64,000 nucleotides of DNA. Source: Onychomys torridus (Eukaryota; Chordata; Mammalia; Rodentia; Cricetidae). Numbering within the stretch: position 1 is the first letter of the stretch; each line of letters begins with the position of its first letter. Positions 12,487-24,831 of this stretch are shown piece after piece. A model generated the notes under the pieces. That model did not search any database. It saw nothing but the letters and a program-made list of their open reading frames with translations, and had not been told where the DNA came from. The position numbers and the translations under genes are program-made. The DNA lies in NCBI RefSeq assembly GCF_903995425.1, contig NC_050456.1, positions 83,223,388-83,287,387 of the forward strand. The letters are read 5' to 3'.

Positions 12487-12835
12487 TGTTGAGGGATATT
12501 GGTACACTATATGAAGATGTATTTGCTGTGATTGGTGCAATAAAAAGCTGAATGGCCAAGAACTAGGCAGGACGTATAGGTAGAATTTCTGGAGACAGGA
12601 AAGACTGGGAAGAAGAAGGCAGAGTCACCAGCCAGACACTGAGGTAGCAGCATGGGCAGTATGGAGAGATGTGGTAACGAGCCACGTGACAGAGCACAGA
12701 TTAAAATAAATAGGTTAATTTAAGTTATAAGAGCTAGTGGACAAGCCTAAGCTAAGGCCAAGCATTCATAATTAATAAGAAGTCTTTGTGTCCTTATTTG
12801 GGAGCTGGCTGGTTGGACATAGAAAGACTCATACA
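12487..12835 (+). repeat. 5' LTR of the outer element
   Basis: A 349-bp LTR, TG...CA. It aligns along its whole length with 18193-18539 (for example gagccacgtgacagag, aggttaatttaagttataag, ttgggagctggctg). Visible mismatches are scattered, indicating an old insertion. Confidence 0.87.
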
Positions 12836-13409
12836 TATGGTGAAGGCTTGAATATCCACAGAGGGCCTGAGAAAATGATTTCTCAGGTTGGGTAGGCTTG
12901 GTGTACAGAGCGGGGGCTCTTTTAAAGAGACCCTGCTGTGCAGCTGAGCACTTGAGCAGCCAGTATGCTAGGTAAAAATGCCTGCTGCATCATGGACACA
13001 GCAGCTTCCAAGAGCTGGGGCAGTAAATGTGCTGGCATGAAGCTAGGCTTTGAGTGAACTGAAAAAGGGGTGGGGCAGAGACAGCAGCTGGCGTGGCCAT
13101 TTCAGGTTTGCCTCACAGTCAGAGAATGCTGGAGGCACATGGTAAAGCAGTTCAGACCAAGAGAACCTTTAAACAGATATAGTAAAAAATGGGTATGGAC
13201 AGTCATTAAAAATAGTTTAAAAATAATAAAGTAAAATCTTAAAAGAGTAAAGTAATACAAAAAAAAATAAGCTGCATAAAGATGGGAAATACACAGGGTG
13301 TCTGGATCCTGTATGGTACTTTATTGACTTTGAATTTAAGCTCTAATGCACAAAAAACAATAGCTGCTGAGTGATACTGAATTACTGAAACTGGCAAATT
13401 AAACCAACA

Positions 13410-13746
13410 TGCTGTGAATATGTGTTGCTCTGACTGGTTGATAAATAAAGCTGCATTGGCCTATGGCAAGGCAGCTTAGAGACATATCCAAACAGATATA
13501 CAGAGAGAAGTGAGGAGAAGGGAGAGACACCATGGAAGGAGCAGCAAGATGCCAGCAGACTGGTAATGCCACAGCCATATGGCAACTTATAGATAATAGA
13601 AATGGGTTCAGTTATAAGAGCTATCTAGCAAGAAGCCTTGCCACAGGCCAACACAGCTTTATTATCAACCCTACACCCAGAGGAACATGGAAACATGGGG
13701 TGGGGGTGGGGTGGGGGGAGACCACGGAGAAACCTTCAACGTGTCA
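13410..13746 (+). repeat. 5' LTR of the inner element
   Basis: About 337 bp. It aligns with the 3' LTR from gaatatgtgttgctctgactgg onward but lacks some 22 bp present near the start of the 3' LTR. It contains a G-rich insertion (gggtgggggtggggtgggggg) near its end. Confidence 0.78.
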
Positions 13747-15781
13747 GCTCAAGTTTCTACCTAAAACTTGAGAGAACTTAATAAAAGATTCTAAAGAGGA
13801 GCCAAACACAGCTTCCTACTTCATGTCTCATGCAGGCTGGTACAGAGATGCTGAAGCATTCAGGCTTGAGCGCAGCATTGTGGATTCCCACCTTGGTACA
13901 GAGCTGTCTCCAAGCTGCACAGCATGCTGCATGGTGGATTTAGCCTTTACTCATACAGACAAAAATGGTTTATGGGCCAGCTGCACGCTACCTGAAGGGT
14001 TCATGAACCCTAGGAGTTGGCGGGATAAGCTTGACTCTCCTGAGTATCTCCGCCATGTTGGGAAGCTGAAGTGGGCAGAGTCCACAGATTCAGATGGAAT
14101 AAACCTCTAAATGGTTTTTTACATTATATGTAAAAAATATATGTAGGCTTGGAAGAGAGAGGAAAAGGAGGATAGACAGTTATATAAAGAAATAGATAAT
14201 TTTAAAAGAGATAAAAATAATATAAAAATAAGCCATGTAAAGATAGAAATCACACAGAGAATCTGGATTATACTGTCTTTGGGATTTTTAACTACAGAAA
14301 GACATTTGATTATAAAGGCTGCTGAGTTAAACCTATATATATATATATATACATGGTATCTTAACTTCAAAATTTGTGTCTAAGGATACGTTGCTTTGGA
14401 AAAGAGGTTCTGTTTTTGTTTCCACAGGCGATGAGAACCTATGGATTGCTTCCAGACTAATACAGTTTGATCAGCCAAGACTTCCTGAAAGGTCTCCCAT
14501 AGCACCATGGCCCAGATGATCCAACATTCAAAATCAGCTTTTCAAAGCAACTGGCTGAGACAATCCATCCTCACAGACTACTACAGCCAAGATTTAACTA
14601 TAATTCTTAATTTTCTCAGGATCCCTATAAGATTACCAATGCCCCCAATCAGCAGAAAATAAAAGAAGCTATGCCCAAATTCCCAAAATATTGTTTATAA
14701 CTGTCTATTTTTATTTAAAGGGGGTTGATTATAAATGCAATCTCTTTCTAAAGAAAAGGGGATATTATAGATATGATAGGATGAAAGGGTAGATTACTGA
14801 ATCTACTTTTAAAGAACTTGTTTAAAATGTTTTACATTGCTATAGATTTTAGTTTATTACAAAGTTAAAGTTAATTTTGTTATTGTGTATGTATATTTCT
14901 ACTCTTGTTTAAGGTATTATTTTTATGTGGCTCCTTTAAAATTGTAACATATAATTAAGAAATACAGATTATAGTCATCTAAGATAATCAAACTTATAGT
15001 CATGTTAATAAATTGTTTAGGTATGTAAAGGTATATTTCAATTAGGTAGGTAATCTTCAAACACTTCAAAGACTTACAGAATATGGCATTTAAAATGTTT
15101 TAAAAACTTAAGACTTTTTGGACAATAAGACATGTCTGCTCCTGGCAGCACTGATTTACTTCAAAGAGGAAGATGGGCATTGAAGACATTCCATATGGAG
15201 TTTATCTTCTTCTTAGCACAAAATGGGCTACTGGGCAAAGAACTGCTCTTGCCTGGACTGCCTGACAGTATGTTATATAGCCTGGAATATAGGACCCATG
15301 GAAAAATGACCCCTAAATTTTGCCAAAACAAGGCGAGATGGTCCTTCAGGTTCCTGCTTCACAGGAGACTGCCAGATTTCTACAGGACACAGGGAGGAAC
15401 AACTAAAAAACTCTAAGCCTATAGTCCCCAACATTACAGAGGAACTTTGGGTGACTGTCAAGGCAGCCGTCTCTGTCATTCGAGATTTTTCCAAGTTGCT
15501 TTTAATGCACTTCCTGTTTACTTAGGTAATATTATGTCTTTCTGGGGTCTTTGATGTAGTTGAAGCCTAAATAGTTATAATTTTCCTTGGTTATGATAAA
15601 AATAAATTATATATGAAAACTTAAGACTCACAAATATAGGATAGATAAAATATTTTCTTTAATTTTGTCAAATACAAATAGACTAGATATTATAAATGTA
15701 ATTCCTGCTTCATAACTGTTCTATGTAATTTTATTGTGTTAAAGTTAAAACCTTCCTTTTGATTATATAGAAGAGGGGAAG

Positions 15782-16158
15782 TGCTGTGAGATGTCTTTCT
15801 GTATGCTATGAATATGTGTTGCTCTGATTGGTTGATAAATAAAGCTGCAATGGCCTATGGCAAAGCAGTTTGGAGGCAGGTGGGAAATCCAAGCAGATAT
15901 ACAGAGAGAAGAAAGGAGAGAGAGAGAGATGCCAGCTGCCACCATGGAAGGAGCAGCAAGATGCCAGCAGACCAGTAATGCCATGGCCACATGACAACTT
16001 TTAGATTAATAGAAATGAGTTAAGTTATAAGAGCTAGCTAGCAAGAAGCCTGCCATAGGTCATGCATTTGGTAGTTAATATTAAGCCTCTGAATGATTAT
16101 TTTTAAGTGGCTGAGGGACTATGGGGCTGGGCAACACCAGAGAAACATTCCAGCTACA
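15782..16158 (+). repeat. 3' LTR of the inner element
   Basis: A 377-bp LTR starting TGCTGTGAGATG directly after a purine tract and ending CCAGCTACA. It contains attggttgataaataaagc, with an AATAAA-type signal. Confidence 0.85.
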
Positions 16159-17511
16159 CCAACCTATATATTTTAAGAATGTCTTCACTTCAAAATGGAA
16201 GTCAGAAAATATGCTGTATTGGGGGAGACGTTATGTCTTTGTTTCCACAGGAAGCAAAAAGTTAATGATTCTCTTCAAAATTGATGAAGATCAGATTTGA
16301 TTGGGGGAGACCTCCTGAAAAATCTTGGCTATACACATTGACTTATTATTACATGCCATCCTTTCACATGGCATGGATAGAGATTTGGTTATGAAGTCCA
16401 ACAGGACTTATAAAGTTGACAGATGCTTTTTCCCTGCATCATATTTCAAACATAGAACAAAAAAATCATCTTTATCTGACTTGTGTGTACCATACATTCT
16501 ATATACAGATATATATGCTACCTTTAAAAGTTTGTGTTTTCAGAACAAAAGGACCAGACATCAATGAAGACAAGTAGCCCAGGTGATTCAACCACTCAGA
16601 ATGCCTGTGTTGCAGTTTCCTCAAAAGTCTGCATCTAGAACTACTTGAAAGCTGATATCTGAGATGATCCAGCCTCACACACTTACTCCAGCTAGGACTT
16701 TAGCCCTGAACTTTCCTATTACACAGAGACTGGACAACAATAATACAGCTAGCTCTCCCAGGACTTGACCATTATCCCAGTTTTCAAAGAGTCCCCTAAA
16801 GATGCTGTCTTCCTCAGACAACAGGAAGTAATTTTAAGAATACAATGCCCACATTCCCAAGAGGAAAGATGAATATTTTTGGTTGTTCAATGTGTTATGG
16901 GTGTTTGTCATCATTTAGGGGGGTTGATTGCAAATTCTTACTGGTCATGGTTAGGGAGGAAACTAAGCAAGGGAGGTTAGATTCAAAGATATCTCTCTGA
17001 AAAAAAGGAGATACGGGAATGGCAGAATAAAAGGGTAGGTTATTGAATCTACTTTTAGACTAAAAAGCAACTACTAGTCTCAAATATTTTACAATGATAT
17101 GTATTTTTGTATAGTGATACAAATTTAAGGTTATTTTTGTTACAACACACTGTATATATGTTTCTACTCTTGTTGAAGGTATTGTACCTATGCGGCTCCT
17201 TTAAAAATGTCATGTAAAGTTCTAGTCCTTGAAAGCTATTATTATAAACCATTTAGTATAATTAAGAAACAAAGGTTAGTAGTCATCTACAACAATCAAA
17301 TTTGTAGTCATGTCAGATATGTTTTCAAGGTCAAAGAGATATATTTCAGATAGATAGATGGTCTTCAAAAACTTCAGGAACCTACAGAATATGGCATTTA
17401 AGATGTTTTAATAACATTAGGCTTTCATGACAGTAAGAGATATCTGTTCCTGGCAGCACCAATTTACTTCAAAAAAGAATAATGGGCATGGAAGAACCTC
17501 CATATGGAGTT

Positions 17512-17553
17512 TGTGTTTACTGCAGCAAAGTTAGTCACTGGGCAAGAAACTGC
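17512..17553 (+). pseudogene. Retroviral gag nucleocapsid zinc-knuckle remnant
   Basis: One frame of the outer element's internal region shows the spacing Cys-X2-Cys-X4-His-X4-Cys (Cys at 17512, 17521 and 17551; His at 17536), followed by a stop a few codons on. This is the CCHC knuckle of gag nucleocapsid proteins that binds genomic RNA. The glycine usually just before the His is replaced. Corresponding segments at about 15205-15250 and 44480-44520 have lost the cysteine pattern. A fossil, not a gene. Confidence 0.6.
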
Positions 17554-18192
17554 CCTTGCCTTGACTGGTAACACTACACTGTCAAACTAGACGAGCAGAG
17601 CACAAAAGAAGTCAACGACCAAACTTTTCCAAGATAAGGTAGGACAGTCCTCCAAAAATTTCCTGTTTCACAAAAAAGTCTTGTCAGATATTGTAGACCT
17701 ATAGGCCAAAGATGGATGCCCCAATGTTGTGGAGGAACCTTGGGTGACTGTTCAGGCAGCCAAATGTCTCTGTCATTTCTATAGTTCTGGAAGTTTCTTG
17801 CTATCCACTTCCTGTTTATTCAGGTAATATTATATCCTTCTTGGGTCTCTGATGTAGTTGAAGTCAAGATAGTTAAAGTTACAGTTTTCCTTGTTACCAA
17901 ATTCAGAAAAGCAACTTACAAAAGAGTTATAAAGTATATAAGGTTGAGAGACATAAAAGCCTAAATTGTTTAAGAAAATGTTTTGAGGTTTGAAAAGATA
18001 GTTTTGTGTTAATAATACAAGTTAGGATAGAAAATTGTTTAGGTAAAAGAGTTTGGGCTCACTAAGATAGGATAAATAATATAGTACTTTCTCTGAATTT
18101 GCCAAATACAAATAAACTGGACATTGTAAGTGTAATTCTTACCTGATAATTGTTCTTATTGTATATAGTTTTACTATGATAGAGTTAAAACA

Positions 18193-18539
18193 TGTGGGAT
18201 ATTTGTACATGGTATGAAGATATATTTGCTGTGACTGGTGTAATAAAAAACTGAACAGCCAATAGCTATACAAGATGTATCAGTGGGATTTATGGAGACA
18301 GAAAAGACTCTGGGAAGAAGGTGGAGTCGCCAGACAGACACTGAGGAAGCAGCATGGGCAGTATGGAGAAATGAGGTAATGAGCCACGTGACAGAATGTA
18401 GATTAAAATAAACAGGTTAATTTAAGTTATAAGAGCTAGTGGGACAAACCTAAGCTAAGGTCAAGCTGTCATAATTAATAAGAAGACTCTGTGTCATTAT
18501 TTGGGAGCTGGCTGACAGGGTAGAGAAAGACTCCCTACA
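18193..18539 (+). repeat. 3' LTR of the outer element
   Basis: A 347-bp LTR, TGTGGG...CTACA, partner of 12487-12835. The target duplication tgacag follows directly. Confidence 0.87.
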
Positions 18540-18545
18540 TGACAG

Positions 18546-19240
18546 AACTATTTGCATGGTTTGTCTTTATCCTACAGTATAAATTGATATGCCTTATGAC
18601 CACCCTTTCCCCATATCTGATTCATCATGTGAACAGACTGGAAAGAAAACATCAATGTATAAGAGATCCACCTCAGAGATTTGATAGAAAGATAGTACTT
18701 ACACGACTACAGTTCATGGCACTGAACCAACCGTTCACAACACGTTAGCTATTGTCTCCCTTAGCCACTGAGTTGAGTAGCACTACAAGGATACACTATG
18801 CTAGCAGAAACCAATGTGGGGTAAAATAAAAGTGCTTATTTTAAAACTGCATTTGTAGTACTTTAAATGGAAAACTGAAAATCACCAAGTAAGAAATACC
18901 ACCTTTTCTCAACAAATAAATCCCTGACTGACTCTCCCATCCAAATTAATCTCAACCTCCACTGTGAACCTGCAGCCCTTTGACTCCTTAGGGGCACCCA
19001 TGGCTAAAACACAACACAGCCATCCTTCAGCATCTACAGGAGTTGATTTCAGAACTCCCTTCTCCATCTAGCACCATATGCTAAAATTTACAGATCCTCA
19101 CATCTCTTACACAAAATGGCATAGCTCTGCATAGTACTTATACACAACATCCTCCCATTAGTTTAAATCACTAGTTTACTTCTAACATCTAATACAACCT
19201 ATGTAAGAAGTTGTAATATTGTATTCTTTTTTTAAAGTCT
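18546..19240. other. Intronic sequence, nothing recognised
   Basis: AT-rich single-copy-looking sequence with no repeat or coding signal that I can name. Confidence 0.5.
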
Positions 19241-19242
19241 CA

Positions 19243-19400
19243 GATGTTGCTGGGTGTGGGGGGCACACACCTTTCATCCCAGCCCTCAGGAGGTAGATAT
19301 CTTTGAGGTCACAGTTAAGTCTGGTCTACACAGTGAATTCCAGAACAGTTAGGCCTGAATAGTGAATCCCTGTCTCAAAAATAAAAACACCCACAAAAAA
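19243..19400 (+). mobile_element. B1 SINE, sense, old
   Basis: B1 order of motifs (tgctgggtgtgg, acacctttcatcccagc, ctggtctacacagtgaattcc, ccctgtctcaaaaataaaa), diverged. Confidence 0.72.
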
Positions 19401-19699
19401 GTTAGTCAAAGTCATAAATTGCATCCCTTGCCCCAAATACTTCATCTGTGGGTTGGTTACATTTTATGATTGAACCTGAAGACACAGTAGGCTGAATGTA
19501 AAATACAGACTTTGTTAGGAGGGGTTTCAGGAAGTTCACAATGTCTTTATCTTTGAATCAACACATATGGTAAAGTGACCCAAGTGAGGCCCCATCTGTG
19601 AAGTCACCATCACACATTCAGGGACTCTATGTTCTTATCCCAAAGCAGTCACTCCAACCCCCTTAAATTCTTGTCTCTTACCGACTTCAAGAATCATTT

Positions 19700-19815
19700 C
19701 TGCAAAGTATTGTGGTGCATGCCTTTAGTCTCAGCATTAAGGAGACAGATCTCTGTGAGCTGGACGCCAGCCTGGTCTACACAGTAGTTCCAGGGCATCC
19801 AGTGTTACAGTGAAA
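19700..19815 (+). mobile_element. B1 SINE fragment, sense
   Basis: B1 motifs gtggtgcatgcctttagtc, gatctctgtgagctggacgc, cagcctggtctacacag. No clear tail. Confidence 0.7.
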
Positions 19816-20949
19816 GAGAGGGGTTTGTGGTGTGTGTGTCCCTCTCTGTCTGTTTCTCTGTTTCCCTCCCATACACATAGGCACACACACTATTTCTGGG
19901 GCTGGGCTCAGTAGTGAAGGGCTTATATCCCAATGCACAAAGCCTAACATTCAATCCCCACTGCTAGCCTCCACCCCTCAGAAAGAAAAGGGGACACTTC
20001 TGATGATCAAGCTGGTTTTTCATAGGCAAAATCTTATACTGTAAACCAATATACAAATAGAAAATATAATTTACAATGCCTCAATGTACCTTGAGTACAT
20101 CCTGTAAGTATGACCTTAGCTAAGCAAACTACGTGTGTGCCTAGAATCACAGTAACATACAGCAAGGAAACAAACATCTCTGGAAAGAGTTCTTTCTGAA
20201 CAGGTGATTTACAAAATCTCTATAGCATGGAACTCAGAGAAATGCAAGTAGTTCAAGATGGGAGGCATTCTTTATATCCCTGAAGACTTGAGATATTCTA
20301 ACTACAAATTTCTAGCTATCATTCACACAACAGTTGTTCATACCTTTCAGACTGTAATGGTATCAAACATGACCTCCATTATCTTAAGAATTGCTTAAAG
20401 ATCCCAGAATCCTTAGAGCTCTTCACCATGTCTTTGACAAACTCCACGAGCCTCCATATTATGAGCATTTCCATTTCCATTTCAAGGTCTATACAACCTG
20501 AATTCTAATGAATAATATAAAGCAAGGTATACTTGGGTTTATGTATTTAAATCTAGTAACATCCTCCATCTAGATGTATTTCCCAGGCAATTCATGTTCA
20601 ATACACTGCCTTTATTTCCACTATTCAATAAGCCACCAAATTCTTAAAGGAGGACATGTGCAAGCCAACATCTCTGTCCTCATCTTGTTTCAGTCTTTCC
20701 CTGGCTCAGTATGCTCCTTATTCTTCTGGCCCTAAACAATTATAGTGTTCCTCTTTGTAGGGACTTGGCACATACTCTCCAGCCTGGCTGGGTAGGGGTG
20801 CCTCTGCTATTTGAAGATAGTTGACTCTTTAGTGATATTCTGGTTTCAGTTCAAACCTCCATTCTTTAGAAATGTCATTCCGAATCATACATCTGAAAAT
20901 GGTTCCTCTTCAGTCTAATAAATATCTACCTAGTTTTGTCTTTGTTTCC
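19816..20949. other. Intronic sequence, nothing recognised
   Basis: No repeat family or coding region could be assigned over this stretch. Confidence 0.45.
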
Positions 20950-21242
20950 ATTTTAGCCGACTTGTTTTGTATTTGGTGTGTGCATACATAGCACACACAT
21001 GGAAGTCAGAGGAAGACACTGGGTGTCCTATTCTATCACTCTACCTTATTCTCTGGAGACAATGTCTCTCACTGAACCTGGAACTAAGTGGTCATCAGCA
21101 AGCCCTAGCAATGCTCCTGTCCCTGCCCTGCTCTCAGAGCACTGGGGTTACAGTGCACAAACACACCAGCATTTTTATGTGGTTGCTAAGAATTTGAACT
21201 CAGGTCCTCAAGCTTGTGCAGTCATCTCCTTAGCCTCTCACC
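20950..21242 (-). mobile_element. B3-type SINE, antisense
   Basis: Antisense B3-like order: gtgtgcatacatagcacacacatggaag, then cctggaactaagtggtc, ending aactcaggtcctcaagcttg and catctccttagcct. Short open frames inside are not genes. Confidence 0.65.
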
Positions 21243-21599
21243 ATACTTCTACATGTTGAGTTCCAAAAGCAGGTAAGTTATGTTCACTGTTCACATCTCT
21301 AGGACCAGGAACAGAACCTAACACATAGCCACTCAATAAGATGGGCTAATAATAAAGTTTAAATGCCCCATTTTGCTCAATGATAGTCCTACTGCCTTAT
21401 GAACTTCAATACATAATTTTTTAGCTGTTCCTACATATTGACTTCTGGGACTAATCTCACTAGATCATGATCCATTGGCCTCAACCTCTCATTTGAGTTC
21501 TAAGACTGTAAGTGCAAGTCAGCAAGCTCAACTTAGACTACTTTCCCCCAAAAAACCTACTGCATCTAAAGACTGTGAAGTTAAGAGAGATACTGTAGA

Positions 21600-21792
21600 C
21601 TAAAGACATGGCTCAGCAGTTAAGTGTATGCTGGTTCTGTAACTAGTGTTCAGTTCCAAGCACCTATGTCAGATGCTTACCAAACAGCTATATTACTCCA
21701 GTTTCAAGGGACCCAAACACCTTGTTCTGGCCTCCAAAGGCACTGCACTAAGGTGTGCAACCCATGCCCCAAGATAATTAAAAATAAAATTA
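21600..21792 (+). mobile_element. B2-type SINE, sense
   Basis: tRNA-derived head (gacatggctcagcagttaag), a middle with aagcacctatgtcagatgc, and an A-rich end (aattaaaaataaaat). Confidence 0.65.
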
Positions 21793-21948
21793 AAAATGGG
21801 AGGGTGCTACTGCATAATAACTATTTCTTTTATCTTTTTCTATTAGCATTATTATGATCCTGCTAATATGTGTCTCTGCCAGTCTAGATAGACCTGTCCA
21901 AGAGGTGAAGGGGGGGAGAAGAATGCAATCAAAAACATTCAAATGGCA

Positions 21949-22325
21949 TGTGGTAGTTTAAATGCAATTGGCCTCCATAAGCTCATGGGGAGTGACACTA
22001 TTAGGAGGTATGGCCTCGTTGGAGTAGGTGTGGTCTTGTTAGAGGAAGAATTCACTGTGGGGGTGGGCTTTTCCACTGTGGGAGGTCTCTTTTGCCCAAT
22101 CTATGCTCAGTGTGATGGACTGCCACTTCCTGCTGCCTGCAAGTCAAGATGTAGGGCTCTCAGAAACTTCTCCAGCACCATGTCTGCCTGCATGCCATGT
22201 CACACCATGATCATAAAGGACTAAGCCTCTGAAACTGTAATCCTGCGCCAATTAAATGTTTTCCTTTATAAGAGTTGCCATGATCATGGTGTCTCTTCAC
22301 AGCAATAGAAACCCTAACTAAGACA
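21949..22325 (+). mobile_element. MaLR (MT-type) solo LTR
   Basis: A 377-bp TG...CA unit beginning tgtggtagtttaaatgcaat and ending gaaaccctaactaagaca, which I recognise as a rodent MT-class MaLR LTR. It includes the caattaaatgttttcctttataag poly(A) region. I could not see a clear 5-bp duplication. The open frame across it is incidental. Confidence 0.75.
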
Positions 22326-23666
22326 GGGTGCTATTCTGAACATAGCACTTCAATGCTCACTGTCAATGGTTGATTGCAGCAGTGTGCATGCAAAACTACT
22401 CTACCAATGGACTTCATTTCTGGACTTCCTTCCATTCCAAAGTCAATACATTACAAGGTCGCTATGCTTCATTTGCTGCTTATCACTCCATTTCTGACCC
22501 TGTACTCTCTGGGCTTTCAACTTTGTCAGAAATGTCTCCCTTCTCTCTTGGTTTATCTTTAAACCAGTATTTAAATCCATATTCTTACAGATTTAACTGT
22601 TTTCTTTATTGTTCACCACTCATTCTCTTTTCAAACTATTCATTAGCTGTGTCTCCTACCACTGCTAAATATCATGGCAGAAGTCATGATATTATGTTAG
22701 TAAAGACATTCTTCAACTTAATCGTACTCTAATCCCCTGATCACTCTTCCCAAGTTCTTCTGTGCTTTACTAATCCCACTCCACTCTGACCTCAATAGGC
22801 TTCGTCTCCCCTCTACAATTCTCATGCTGCACTTTAGGGTTCTGGCTTCTCAGGTGACCTACTTGTGAGGGTGATCTCATCCACTGTCACGTTTACTGTC
22901 ACGTACAAGCTAATGCTTCCCAATTCTACACCTTCCACTCAGATGTCTCCTAGCAGTGTCACTTTGTCACTATTACAGACAGGCAATCTGTCTAAAAACC
23001 AGACAAATTAATCTAGCTCTTTTAACTCCAAATAGTAAATCTGCCTCCCCTCTATTTTTCCATCTTCCATAATAGAAGTTATTGTTTAATACCTACTGTG
23101 GAGGTAAGAAATTTTACCACGTTTTACATACTAATATCCCCATGGACTTCCTATGTTGTCCCCATCTTAAGATTTGAATATTGAGGTTTTTAAGGGGTAT
23201 GGACAAAGCCCAAGTTCACAAAGCAGATATGAAAGAGCCAACTCCAGAGGACATCTTTGTCTTACCATACAAATTGCTTGTGTTGGTCCATAGTCCCCCT
23301 TGAGACTGTCTCTTGAAAGTATCTCCTATTTGCCCACATTCTCCACCCTATTGGACATTAGGGCAGGCAGACTCATATCAGCTCTCATCAATTTTGATCC
23401 TTGCAACATCCCTATTGCATGTCTAGTTCCCCTCAAAAGTTCCTGAGTCCCACATGAAGTGCACCACAATGGATTTTTTGGTCAATATTTTTCACCACAG
23501 TACACACCTGCTGACCTGACAGCTTCTTCTCTTGATTTTCCTCTTGAACTCTACTCTCATGGGTACAATCAGTGAGCTCCTATTTCCTGTAGTGGCTCTT
23601 GTTTCATTTTCTTTAGGACTTTGACACATTCTCCTGCCCCAACATCTCAGTCTTACATTACTCACA
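22326..23666. other. Intronic sequence, nothing recognised
   Basis: Pyrimidine-rich on the plus strand in places, with short open frames of no recognisable similarity. No repeat assigned. Confidence 0.45.
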
Positions 23667-23675
23667 ACAATTCAA

Positions 23676-23863
23676 TGGATTTTTTATTTGTTTGTTTTTG
23701 TTTTTGTTTGGTTTTGGTTTTTCGAGACAGGGTTTCTCTGTATAGTTTTGCGCCTTTCTTAGAACTCATTTTGTAGACCAGGCTGGCCTCGAACTCACAG
23801 AGATCCACCTGCCTCTGCCTCCCGAGTGCTGAGATTAAAGGCATGAGCCACCACAGCCTGGCT
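23676..23863 (-). mobile_element. B1 SINE, antisense, with target duplication
   Basis: (T/G)-rich tail then gagacagggtttctctgtatag, tttgcgcctttc, ggctggcctcgaactcac. Flanked by acaattcaa at 23667-23675 and 23864-23872. Confidence 0.92.
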
Positions 23864-23872
23864 ACAATTCAA

Positions 23873-24829
23873 AGTTTATGCTTTCAATTATAGCTCTACA
23901 ATCAACTATGGCCCAAAGTGAACAAATGAAAATTTAAATATGGCATATTGTGTGATTCCTTAATCAATTATAAGCTACTGGATTAAAGCTTTTTAAAGAC
24001 AGCAATATACTGTTGAGAACAGGCTTTGGCAGCTTAGACAAGCATAAATAAGGGTCTGGAGATATCCTGTGGTACAGGAGGAGTAAAAACAAACAAAACA
24101 GCATCTGAGGTTTTTAAGTTTCTTTGGTCACAGTGGTAAAGTATCTGAGATCCTAACTTCAGAGAGGAGGATTTATTTTGGCTCACAGATACAGAGGCCT
24201 GTGGTCATGCAGCACATCATGGCAAAAGGACATGGCAGAAGAAAACCATTCACTAATGACAGACCTAGTTGGAGCTTTTAATGAGGCAAGAGTGTCCCTG
24301 GAAGGAGATTATGGATCCTGTCTTCTGCTCTTCTTCTCTGTCTCTGTCCCAGCTCTGGGGTGGAAGGCTTTTCTGTAACATGTCCAGTGAAGGTGTACTG
24401 TACTCTCTCTACCCCTAAAGTCAAAGGGTGAAACCTCTAGAACTGTGACTTACTTTAGTGTTTTCTGTTTTTAATTTCATCATTTCAAGCATTCTTATAA
24501 TAATGGAAAGCTAATGAACATAAGAATGCAGTGTACAAGTGAGATTTATTCATTCAAAAAACATCTGAGTACCTGTTTATGTTTGATGTATATCACTTCT
24601 AGCAAAATAAAAATAAAATCTGATTGAAAACACTTTTTGTAAGGATAATAAAGCACTTAAATATGTACAATAAAACAATGTACACAATACACCTAAGCTA
24701 GACATAAAGTGCTTTACAATAGAGAACAATGATAAGAGTGTATTTAAAAGCCTCACCCCAATGTAGCATGCTGCTAGGGTTTAAAGTTTAAAAGAGTTAG
24801 GTAACAAACTATTAGGTAAAAATCCTCCA
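23873..24829. other. Intronic sequence, nothing recognised
   Basis: No gene. A weak similarity to an old rodent repeat near 24120-24450 (shape of a MaLR LTR) was not strong enough to call. Confidence 0.4.
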
Positions 24830-24831
24830 AG

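Larger units (their letters stand above)
13410..16158 (+). mobile_element. Inner mys/MYSERV-like element nested in the outer one
   Basis: A 2749-bp element with its own LTRs (13410-13746 and 15782-16158). It is inserted in the outer element's internal region in the same orientation. Flanking hexamers ccaaca (13404-13409) and ccaacc (16159-16164) match at 5 of 6 positions, a decayed target duplication. Outer-element sequence resumes at 16165 and can be aligned with the inner element's own internal region near 14330. A purine tract (agaagaggggaag) precedes the 3' LTR. No intact reading frame for gag, protease, polymerase or envelope was seen. Confidence 0.83.
12487..18539 (+). mobile_element. 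Outer mys/MYSERV-like class II retrovirus-like element (host of a nested copy)
   Basis: Two direct LTRs (12487-12835 and 18193-18539) bound this element. A perfect 6-bp duplication tgacag (12481-12486 and 18540-18545) flanks it, the duplication length of ERVK-type integrases. Without the inner insertion and its duplicated 6 bp it is about 3.3 kb, too short for gag-pro-pol-env. The only protein trace is a gag zinc-knuckle remnant at 17512-17553. TGG at 12838, two bases after the LTR, may begin a primer-binding site; I cannot assign its tRNA. The size and LTR length resemble the non-autonomous mys elements described from Peromyscus (recalled, not searched). No intact viral gene. Confidence 0.85.

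Noticed and set aside
15132..15416. 94-codon open frame inside the inner retrovirus-like element
   Set aside because: Its region aligns with the degraded zinc-knuckle segment of the outer copy; no conserved domain remains and length is within chance expectation.
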